Shown: positions 6,969-12,816 of the stretch, one piece after another | Numbering within the stretch: the first letter of the stretch is position 1 | Layout of the letters: each line of letters opens with the position of its first letter | Origin: an uncultured Collinsella sp. | GTDB taxonomy: Bacteria > Actinomycetota > Coriobacteriia > Coriobacteriales > Coriobacteriaceae | Direction of reading: 5' to 3' | Length of the DNA stretch: 14,958 nucleotides | Assembly: GCA_900556365.1 (NCBI GenBank) | Contig: USOG01000019.1 | Location: 1 to 14,958, forward strand | Program-made: the position numbers and the translations under genes | Notes under the pieces: generated by a model | What the model saw: the letters and a program-made list of their open reading frames with translations, nothing else | The model's database searches: none | What the model was told of the DNA's origin: nothing

Positions 6969-7688
6969 ATGCCAAAAGCGATTTACGAAGGAATCTACCG
7001 CGAGATCCGTTCGCGCATCATTAACGGGACTTATGCGTTTCAGGAGATGCTGCCAACCGAAGCCGAGCTGACCGCGGAGTTTGGCTGCACGCGCAATACC
7101 GTTCGACGCGCCTTGAGCATGCTGGCCGACCAGATGTTTGTGCAGCCTATACACGGCAAGGGCGTGCGCGTTATTTGGCTCAAGGGCGAAACCGACATGC
7201 TGGGCGCACTCGAGGAAGTCGAGTCGTTTGGCGAATTTGCAAAGCGCAACAATGCCGTTGCATCGACGGACGTTAAGTCTTTTGAACATTTGATTTGCAC
7301 CGAGCAACTCTCTCGTCGCCTGGGCTTTAAGGTGGGCGAGGAGTTGATTCGCGTGGTGCGTGTCCGAAGCCTTAACGGCAATGCGCGCCAAGTAGACCAT
7401 GGTTACTTTTTGGAGTCAATCGCCAAGGGCCTGACGCCCGAGATCGCCGCAAAGTCAATTTACGACTATCTGGAGCACAAACGCGGCGTCAAGGTGATGG
7501 CGAGTCGCCGTACAGTGAGCGTCGAGCTTGCCAACGATGAGGACTGCAGCTATCTTGACCTCGGCAAATACAACTGCGTTGCCGTCATGGAGAGCCAGTC
7601 GTACACCTCGGACGGCATCTTGTTCGAGGTCACGCATGCCCGCACGCATCCCGAGATCTTCCACTACCGCGTCAACTCCAAGCGATAG
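6969..7688 (+). CDS. GntR family (HutC/TreR-type) transcriptional regulator with UTRA domain
   Basis: A 239-residue DNA-binding regulator. Residues 1-70 form the winged helix-turn-helix (IYREIRSRIINGTY, LPTEAELTAEFGCTRNTVRR, GKGVRV). Residues about 90-239 match the UTRA effector domain (GEELIRVVRVRSLNG, SIYDYLE, VFxV-type end FEVTHARTHPEIFHYRV). The spacing and the SIYDYLE and YLDL segments resemble Bacillus TreR, whose effector is a disaccharide phosphate; that function is inferred, not shown. The gene diverges from the PTS-HAD gene across a 227-bp intergenic region with two GTTTAAAC operators. Two related sites precede the ABC operon downstream, so it is the natural candidate regulator for both. 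GAGGTG lies 6 bases before the ATG. It ends at a strong hairpin, separating it from the ABC genes. Confidence 0.93.
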   Translation: MPKAIYEGIYREIRSRIINGTYAFQEMLPTEAELTAEFGCTRNTVRRALSMLADQMFVQPIHGKGVRVIWLKGETDMLGALEEVESFGEFAKRNNAVASTDVKSFEHLICTEQLSRRLGFKVGEELIRVVRVRSLNGNARQVDHGYFLESIAKGLTPEIAAKSIYDYLEHKRGVKVMASRRTVSVELANDEDCSYLDLGKYNCVAVMESQSYTSDGILFEVTHARTHPEIFHYRVNSKR

Positions 7689-7729
7689 CCGGCTAGCTCG
7701 CAGCCTGACGAGACCCATGCCCTCAAAGC

Positions 7730-7780
7730 GAAAGCGCCCGGTCAAACCGACGATGCATCGGTTTGACCGGGCGCTTTCTC
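7730..7780. terminator. strong, probably bidirectional terminator hairpin after the GntR gene
   Basis: A perfect 21-bp stem pairs 7730-7750 with 7758-7778 around the 7-base loop CGATGCA. The stem ends in GCGCTTTC on the + side and has GAAAGCGC opposite, giving short T runs in both directions. It lies 41 bases after the regulator's stop. Confidence 0.82.
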
Positions 7781-7799
7781 TGCATTCGATAACAAATAA

Positions 7800-7811
7800 T
7801 TGTTTATACAA
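7800..7811. promoter_or_regulatory. putative GntR operator 3 (upstream of ABC operon)
   Basis: TTGTTTATACAA is a near-palindrome matching GT-T-TA-T-AC. It differs from the published-type TreR operator TTGTATATACAA at one base. It lies 75 bp upstream of operator 4, in the same orientation. Confidence 0.55.
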
Positions 7812-7812
7812 A

Positions 7813-7831
7813 ACTTGTCAAGTATCAAGTT
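7813..7831. promoter_or_regulatory. overlapping ACTTG/CAAGT palindromes
   Basis: ACTTGTCAAGT (7813-7823) is a perfect palindrome around one base. AACTTG (7812-7817) also pairs with CAAGTT (7826-7831). This adjoins operator 3 and may be a site for a second regulator; function unknown. Confidence 0.3.
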
Positions 7832-7874
7832 GAAATTACCGTTCACCGAAGTTTTCCTACCGCTCTAGTAATAC

Positions 7875-7886
7875 TTGTTCAAACAA
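7875..7886. promoter_or_regulatory. putative GntR operator 4 (ABC promoter)
   Basis: TTGTTCAAACAA shares 11 of 12 bases with the consensus TTGTTTAAACAA. It directly follows a weak -10-like TAGTAA (7866-7871) that is 18 bases from TTCACC (7842-7847). That places the operator at the transcription start, the same arrangement as operator 1. Confidence 0.55.
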
Positions 7887-7920
7887 CTAGCCAAATAGCG
7901 TATCGTTCAAATCAGCAAAA

Positions 7921-7971
7921 GGGGCAAAGTCCCCGAGCCAATCTCCGAAGGCGGCGGCAAAGGGTGCCGCC
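7921..7971 (+). promoter_or_regulatory. structured leader of the ABC operon mRNA
   Basis: Two small hairpins lie in the inferred ~110-base leader: GGGG/CCCC (7921-7924 with 7931-7934), and GGCGGCA (7953-7959) with TGCCGCC (7965-7971) around loop AAGGG. The second ends 8 bases before the AAAGGG ribosome site of the binding-protein gene, so it could protect or tune its translation. No known riboswitch class was recognised. Confidence 0.35.
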
Positions 7972-7994
7972 ACGGTGTGAAAGGGTGGATTGTA

Positions 7995-9311
7995 ATGAAG
8001 AACGAAATGAGCAGAAGGCAGTTCCTGGGCTTTGCTGGTTCCGCGGCTGCGGTTCTTGGTCTGGGTCTCGTGGGCTGCGGTGGCTCCGCCGGCTCCGGCT
8101 CCTCTGCTTCTGGTGACGCTGCCGAGGTCTACTTCCTCCAATTCAAGCCCGAGGTCGACAAGGAGTGGAAGGAGATCGCCAAGGCGTACAAGGAGGAGAA
8201 GGGCGTCGAGGTCAAGATCGTGACCGCCGCCTCCAACACCTACGAGGAGAAGCTCAAGTCCGAGATGTCCAAGAGCTCCGCTCCGACCCTGTTCCAGGTC
8301 AACGGCCCCACCGGTCTTAAGAACTGGAAGGATTACTGCGCCGACCTGTCCGACACCAAGCTCCGCGGTGAGCTCATTGACGACTCCTTGGCTCTGCAGT
8401 CCGATGGCAAGGATCTGGGTATCGACTGGGTCCAGGAGAGCTACGGCATCATCTACAACAAGCAGCTGCTCGAGAAGGCTGGCTACAAGGCCGAGGACAT
8501 CAACTCCTTCGACAAGCTGAAGGCTTGCGCTGACGACATTCAGGCCCGCAAGGACGAGCTTGGCGTTGAGGGCGCCTTCACTTCCGCCGGCATGGATGAC
8601 TCCTCCAGCTGGCGTTACACCACCCACCTCGCCAACCTCCCGCTCTACTACGAGTTCGAGAAGGAGCACAACCAGGAGGACGACGAGATCAAGGGCGAGT
8701 ATCTCGACAACTTCAAGCAGATCTTCGACCTGTACATCACCGACTCCACCTGCGATCCTTCGCAGCTTGCCTCCAAGACCGGTGACGACGCCACCAACGA
8801 GTTCGCAACCGGCAAGGCCGTCTTCTATCAGAACGGCTCTTGGGCCTACGCTGACCTCACCAAGGCCGGTATGACCGACGACCAGCTCGGCATGCTGCCG
8901 ATCTACATCGGCGTCGACGGCGAGGAGAACCAAGGCCTGTGCTCCGGCGGCGAGAACTACTGGTGCGTGAGCTCCCAGGCTTCCGAGGATGCTCAGAAGG
9001 CCACCGAGGACTTCATGTATTGGTGCGTCACTTCTGACACCGCCACCAGCATCATCGCTGACAAGATGGGTCTGACTGCCCCGTTCAAGAGCGCCAAGGA
9101 AACCACCAACGTCTTCTCGCAGCAGGCCGTTGCCATGGCCAAGGACGGCAAGAAGACCGTCGCTTGGGACTTCGTCTACATTCCCTCCGAGGAGTGGAAG
9201 AAGAACCTCAAGCAGGCTCTGATCGCCTATGCTGCCGACAACAGCAAGTGGGACGGCGTCAAGAACGCCTTCGTCGATGGCTGGAAGACCGAGAAGGCTG
9301 CTTCCGAGTAA
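7995..9311 (+). CDS. ABC sugar-binding lipoprotein (MalE/SBP family 1), Tat-type signal
   Basis: Extracytoplasmic solute-binding protein that captures oligosaccharides for the permeases encoded next. From this ATG it is 438 residues. The N-terminus has a twin-arginine-like motif SRRQFLG (6-12), a hydrophobic stretch and lipobox LVGC with Cys28, followed by a Gly/Ser-rich tether, so it is probably exported by Tat and lipid-anchored. Family features include ESYGIIYNKQLLEKAGY and EFATGKAVFYQNGSWA. An in-frame GTG at 7977 would add six residues but would start before AAAGGG (7980-7985); the ATG 9 bases after that site is preferred. Codon use is strongly biased to AAG, GAG and CTC, more so than in the regulator gene, suggesting high expression. 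First gene of the ABC operon; specificity for maltose or maltodextrin is inferred from context. Confidence 0.93.
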   Translation: MKNEMSRRQFLGFAGSAAAVLGLGLVGCGGSAGSGSSASGDAAEVYFLQFKPEVDKEWKEIAKAYKEEKGVEVKIVTAASNTYEEKLKSEMSKSSAPTLFQVNGPTGLKNWKDYCADLSDTKLRGELIDDSLALQSDGKDLGIDWVQESYGIIYNKQLLEKAGYKAEDINSFDKLKACADDIQARKDELGVEGAFTSAGMDDSSSWRYTTHLANLPLYYEFEKEHNQEDDEIKGEYLDNFKQIFDLYITDSTCDPSQLASKTGDDATNEFATGKAVFYQNGSWAYADLTKAGMTDDQLGMLPIYIGVDGEENQGLCSGGENYWCVSSQASEDAQKATEDFMYWCVTSDTATSIIADKMGLTAPFKSAKETTNVFSQQAVAMAKDGKKTVAWDFVYIPSEEWKKNLKQALIAYAADNSKWDGVKNAFVDGWKTEKAASE

Positions 9312-9342
9312 GCAGTTGCTGCCCAAGCTATCTGATTAGCGA

Positions 9343-9378
9343 CAGGGGGCGGGCAGACGTAGGTTTGCCCGCCCCCTG
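9343..9378 (+). other. intercistronic hairpin between binding-protein and permease genes
   Basis: A 13-bp perfect stem pairs CAGGGGGCGGGCA (9343-9355) with TGCCCGCCCCCTG (9366-9378) around a 10-base loop, 31 bases after the binding-protein stop. No U-tract follows, so it is more likely a partial terminator or an mRNA 3'-end protector. Either would keep binding-protein mRNA above permease mRNA, as known for the E. coli malE-malF intergenic palindromes. Confidence 0.7.
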
Positions 9379-9398
9379 CATATTGAAAGGACCCTTTT

Positions 9399-10253
9399 AT
9401 GGGCAAAGCACTCAAGCGCTGGTGGCCGCTCTTTATGCTGCCCACGTGCCTGGCGTTTATGATCGGGTTCGTGATCCCTTTTATCCAGGGCTTCTATCTC
9501 TCGTTCTGCCAGTTTATTACCATTAACAACGCGCACTTTGTCGGTATCGCGAACTACGTGCGCGCACTGTCCGATCCGCAGTTTGCCACGTCGTTCTTCT
9601 TTACCGTGGCGTTTGCCTTCCTGTCGACGGTGCTCATCAACGTGATCGCCCTGGCAATTGCGCAGGCGCTCACCCGCAAGGCGCTCAAAGGCACCAACAT
9701 CTTCCGTACGATCTTCTTTATGCCTAACCTGATCGGCGGCATCGTGTTGGGCTACATCTGGCAGATCCTGATCAACTGCCTGCTCTCCAACGTGGGCGCC
9801 CAGCTCATTGCCCTTAACTCCGCTGCCGGCTTCTGGGGCCTTATCATCCTGACCCTGTGGCAGCAGGTCGGCTACATGATGATCATCTACATCGCTGGTC
9901 TGCAGTCCATTCCGTCCGACTACATCGAGGCCGCCAAGGTCGACGGTGCCACGGCATGGCAGACGTTTTGGAAGGTTAAGATCCCTAACCTGATGCCGAC
10001 CATCACCATCTGCCTGTTCCTGTCCATCACCAACGGCTTTAAGCTGTTCGACCAGAACCTCGCCCTTACCGGCGGCGCCCCCGCGCACTCCACCGAGATG
10101 CTCGCCCTGAACATCTACAACACGTTCTATTCGCGTGCCGGTATCGCATGGCAGGGCATCGGTCAGGCCAAGGCGGTTATCTTCTGCATCCTGGTCGTAG
10201 CCATCTCCATGATTCAGCTTAAGGCCACGAGGTCCAAGGAGGTGCAGCAGTAA
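9399..10253 (+). CDS. ABC sugar transporter permease, MalF-like
   Basis: Inner-membrane subunit of the importer, 284 residues, with about six hydrophobic segments (roughly 10-33, 66-90, 103-128, 143-168, 200-215 and 256-275). The cytoplasmic EAA loop that docks on the ATPase is EAAKVDGATAWQTFWKVKIP (177-196). The length fits the short MalF/UgpA-type permeases, lacking the large periplasmic loop of E. coli MalF. GAAAGG lies 8 bases before the ATG. The stop overlaps the start of the next permease by one base (TAATG), indicating translational coupling. Confidence 0.93.
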   Translation: MGKALKRWWPLFMLPTCLAFMIGFVIPFIQGFYLSFCQFITINNAHFVGIANYVRALSDPQFATSFFFTVAFAFLSTVLINVIALAIAQALTRKALKGTNIFRTIFFMPNLIGGIVLGYIWQILINCLLSNVGAQLIALNSAAGFWGLIILTLWQQVGYMMIIYIAGLQSIPSDYIEAAKVDGATAWQTFWKVKIPNLMPTITICLFLSITNGFKLFDQNLALTGGAPAHSTEMLALNIYNTFYSRAGIAWQGIGQAKAVIFCILVVAISMIQLKATRSKEVQQ

Positions 10254-11092
10254 TGAAACGCGATAAGGTTATCAACCGCGCGCTCTCGATTTTCTTTACG
10301 ATCCTGTCGCTCGCGTGGATCTACCCCGTGTTCATGATTGCGCTCAATTCCTTTAAAAAGGGAACTGCAATCAGCACCACCACGGCGTTCGATCTGCTCA
10401 CGCCCGAGACGTTCAACGGCCTTGCAAACTACGTGCACGCCCTTAACGAGCAGGGCTTTGCCTCGGCATTTATGTACTCGCTCATCATCACGGTCACGTC
10501 GGTCGTGCTGATCTTGGTGTGCTGCTCCATGTGCGCTTGGTACGTGGTTCGCGTCAACAGCAAGATCTCGAACTTCTTCTATTACCTGTTCGTGTTCTCG
10601 ATGGTCGTACCGTTCCAGATGCTCATGTTCACGCTGTCCAATTTGGCGGACCGCATTGGCTTTAACACGCCGTTCAACATCTGCTTTATCTATCTGGGCT
10701 TTGGCGCGGGCCTGGCGGTCTTTATGTTCGCCGGCTTTGTAAAGAACATCCCGCTCGAGATCGAAGAGGCGGCCATGATTGATGGCTGCAACCCGGTCCA
10801 GGTGTTCTTTAAAATCGTCCTTCCCATCATGAAGCCCACCTATCTTTCGGTCGGCATTCTCGAGACCATGTGGGTCTGGAACGACTACCTGCTGCCCTAC
10901 CTCACCCTCGACTCCACCAAGTACAAGACCATTCCTATCTTGATCCAGTACTTCCGCGGCGGCTATGGCCACGTCGAGCTCGGCCCCATGATGGCCTGCA
11001 TCATGATGGTCGTTATCCCCATCGTCATCATGTACATCCTCTGCCAGAAGTACATCATCGACGGCGTGGTGGCAGGTGCCGTCAAGGGCTGA
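10253..11092 (+). CDS. ABC sugar transporter permease, MalG-like
   Basis: Second membrane subunit, 279 residues, with about six hydrophobic segments and the EAA loop EAAMIDGCNPVQVFFKIVLP (172-191). N-terminal WIYPVFMIALNSFK (22-35) and the segment METMWVWNDYLLPYL-like TMWVWNDYLLPYLTL (205-219) are typical of the MalG/UgpE family. The ATG overlaps the preceding stop as TAATG, and a strong AAGGAGGT (10236-10243) lies inside the upstream gene. It pairs with the MalF-like subunit to form the channel for the sugar delivered by the lipoprotein. Confidence 0.93.
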   Translation: MKRDKVINRALSIFFTILSLAWIYPVFMIALNSFKKGTAISTTTAFDLLTPETFNGLANYVHALNEQGFASAFMYSLIITVTSVVLILVCCSMCAWYVVRVNSKISNFFYYLFVFSMVVPFQMLMFTLSNLADRIGFNTPFNICFIYLGFGAGLAVFMFAGFVKNIPLEIEEAAMIDGCNPVQVFFKIVLPIMKPTYLSVGILETMWVWNDYLLPYLTLDSTKYKTIPILIQYFRGGYGHVELGPMMACIMMVVIPIVIMYILCQKYIIDGVVAGAVKG

Positions 11093-11117
11093 TGCCGTAA
11101 CTGTTTTGCAAGTTTTA

Positions 11118-11142
11118 GCGGCGCCCCTCAGCGCGGCGCCGC
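11118..11142 (+). other. intercistronic GC-rich hairpin before the ATPase gene
   Basis: GCGGCGCC (11118-11125) pairs with GGCGCCGC (11135-11142) around a 9-base loop, between the second permease and the ATPase. No U-tract follows. It ends 5 bases before the GAAAGG ribosome site, so it may influence ATPase translation or mRNA stability rather than end transcription. Confidence 0.5.
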
Positions 11143-11160
11143 GTATCGAAAGGTAGAGAC

Positions 11161-12360
11161 ATGGCCGAGATCGTTCTCAAACATGTTCAGAAGGTGTATC
11201 CCAACAACGAGTCCAAAAAGAAGGGCTTCTTTGGCAAAAAGAAGAAGACCGAGGAGAAGAAGCACAACCTCAAGGTTACCGAGGACGGCGTGCTCGCTGT
11301 AGAGGACTTTAACCTCACCGTTCACGACCAGGAGTTCATCGTCCTCGTTGGCCCCTCTGGCTGCGGTAAGTCCACGACGATGCGCATGGTCGCCGGCCTG
11401 GAGGACATCACCTCGGGTGACGTGCTCATCGACGGCAAGCGCGTCAACGACGTCGCTCCCAAGGACCGCGACATCGCCATGGTGTTCCAGAGCTATGCTC
11501 TGTACCCCAACATGACGGTGTACGAGAACATGGCGTTTACGCTTGAGCTCAAGAAGGTCCCCAAGGACGAGATCGACCGCAAGGTTCGCTCCGCTGCCGA
11601 GATCCTGGGTATTACCGAGTACCTCGACCGTAAGCCCAAGGCGCTCTCGGGCGGTCAGCGTCAGCGCGTCGCCATCGGCCGCGCCATCGTGCGTGACCCC
11701 AAGGTCTTCCTGATGGACGAGCCGCTGTCCAACCTGGACGCCAAGCTGCGTAACCAGATGCGTGCCGAGCTCATCAAGCTGCGTCACGAGATTAAGGGCA
11801 CCTTTATCTACGTTACCCACGATCAGACCGAGGCCATGACTCTCGGCGACCGCATCGTGGTCATGAAGGACGGCGTCGTCCAGCAGATCGCTACGCCGCA
11901 GGAGGTTTTCAACCATCCCGCGAACATCTTCGTCGCCGGTTTTATCGGCGTGCCGCAGATGAACTTCTTCGATGCCCAGCTGGTGCGCTCGGGTAACGGC
12001 TTTACCGTCAAGACCGAGGATATGAACGTGGCGCTCGCTCCCGAGACCTGCGCTCAGCTTGCTCTCAACTGGGACGACGGCGACGTGAAGGAGATTACGG
12101 CCGGCGTGCGCCCCGAGCAGATCCTGCTTGCCGAAAAGGGCGAGGAGGGTGCGCTCCAGGGCACCGTCGAGGTGACTGAGCTCATGGGCTCGACCGAGCA
12201 TGTCCACGTGACCGCTCCCGACGGCCAGTTTGTCCTGATCATCCCCGTTGTCGACCTCGAGGCCAAGGGCGCGCTCAAGGCTGGCGATCCCATCTGGTTC
12301 AAGTTCGAGAAGAACGCGACCCATCTCTTCGATAAGGTCTCTGGCAAGAACCTTATCTAG
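11161..12360 (+). CDS. ABC transporter ATPase, MsmK/UgpC/MalK type
   Basis: The 399-residue nucleotide-binding subunit energises sugar import. Walker A is GPSGCGKST (64-72), the Q-loop is Gln110, the signature is LSGGQRQR (162-169), Walker B is VFLMDEP (182-188) and the switch His is 220. The TOBE-type regulatory domain spans about 245-399. Between the first strand (KVYPN, 11-15) and VLAVEDF (44-50) is a Lys-rich insertion of about 27 residues, with KKKG, GKKKK and EEKKH clusters, which most textbook members lack. GAAAGG lies 7 bases before the ATG. It is the last gene of the ABC operon. MsmK-type ATPases often serve several importers, so it may energise others too. Highly biased codon use suggests high expression. 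Confidence 0.95.
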   Translation: MAEIVLKHVQKVYPNNESKKKGFFGKKKKTEEKKHNLKVTEDGVLAVEDFNLTVHDQEFIVLVGPSGCGKSTTMRMVAGLEDITSGDVLIDGKRVNDVAPKDRDIAMVFQSYALYPNMTVYENMAFTLELKKVPKDEIDRKVRSAAEILGITEYLDRKPKALSGGQRQRVAIGRAIVRDPKVFLMDEPLSNLDAKLRNQMRAELIKLRHEIKGTFIYVTHDQTEAMTLGDRIVVMKDGVVQQIATPQEVFNHPANIFVAGFIGVPQMNFFDAQLVRSGNGFTVKTEDMNVALAPETCAQLALNWDDGDVKEITAGVRPEQILLAEKGEEGALQGTVEVTELMGSTEHVHVTAPDGQFVLIIPVVDLEAKGALKAGDPIWFKFEKNATHLFDKVSGKNLI

Positions 12361-12428
12361 GCCCGATCCAATCAGACCCTCCTTTTGGGCGACTGCGGCT
12401 TTGCCATCCTTTTGCCGTGGTCACATAT

Positions 12429-12472
12429 AAGGCTTCCCTCCCGTCCACTGGGCGAGAGGGGAGCCTTTCTTT
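12429..12472 (+). terminator. intrinsic terminator of the ABC operon
   Basis: A 12-bp stem with one G-T wobble pairs AAGGCTTCCCTC (12429-12440) with GAGGGGAGCCTT (12456-12467), followed by TCTTTG. It lies 68 bases after the ATPase stop. Confidence 0.85.
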
Positions 12473-12499
12473 GTGCCGGGGTTGTCTGGTCGGTCGTTT

Positions 12500-12739
12500 G
12501 TCTCGATCTGTAACAAGTAGAGGATCGAATTGGCTTTAGATGTTACAGAACGAGATTGAGTTGAGCCGCCTGTCCTTCCGTCTCGATCTGTAACACGAAG
12601 GACTGATTTCGGCAGTTACCTGTTACAGAACGAGATTGTTTTAGCCGGCTTATCCATTTGTCTCGATCTGTAACAGTAAGGGCGGATTTCGGACGTTAGA
12701 TGTTACAGATTGAGACGATTTAGTCGAGGCGGCTCACAG
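12500..12739. repeat. three 80-bp tandem units, each a 15-16-bp inverted repeat (hairpin array)
   Basis: Left arms GTCTCGATCTGTAACA are identical at 12500, 12580 and 12660. Right arms TGTTACAGAACGAGA lie at 12541 and 12621, with the variant TGTTACAGATTGAGA at 12701. The period is exactly 80 bp for both arms. Within a unit the arms are 25 bases apart; between units, 24. The arms are conserved while the spacers are only loosely alike, for example GATTTCGG in units 2 and 3. Each unit can fold into a 15-bp stem with one mismatch or wobble. The array fills the space between two convergent terminators and has no convincing ORF. Function unknown. Confidence 0.92.
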
Positions 12740-12750
12740 GGGCAACGCAC

Positions 12751-12788
12751 GGGCACAAAAAACGGAGCCGCGTTGCCACGACTCCGTT
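12751..12788 (-). terminator. intrinsic terminator of the glycogen phosphorylase gene
   Basis: On the minus strand AACGGAG (complement of 12782-12788) pairs with CTCCGTT (complement of 12761-12767) around a 14-base loop, followed by a T-run (12757-12762) and TTTTGTGCCC. It begins 28 bases after the phosphorylase stop. Confidence 0.8.
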
Positions 12789-12816
12789 CCTCAAGAGGAT
12801 GGGTAAGGGGAATAGG

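Noticed and set aside
7977..7994. GTG at 7977 as the start of the binding protein
   Set aside because: It would lie before the AAAGGG ribosome site; the ATG at 7995 is properly spaced and gives a normal lipoprotein signal.
7887..9326. 479-codon open frame on the minus strand opposite the binding-protein gene
   Set aside because: It lies opposite a well-supported lipoprotein gene. The translation is Leu/Val/Gly-rich with no recognisable domain, as expected from the antisense of strongly biased high-GC codons.
11128..12324. 398-codon open frame on the minus strand opposite the ATPase gene
   Set aside because: Antisense shadow of an ABC ATPase with intact motifs; no domain or ribosome site of its own.
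12500..12739. CRISPR array or integron attC sites
   Set aside because: Repeats are only 15-16 bp and alternate in orientation, which CRISPR repeats do not. The arms lack the attC core GTTRRRY/RYYYAAC, and no cas or integrase gene or cassette ORF is present.
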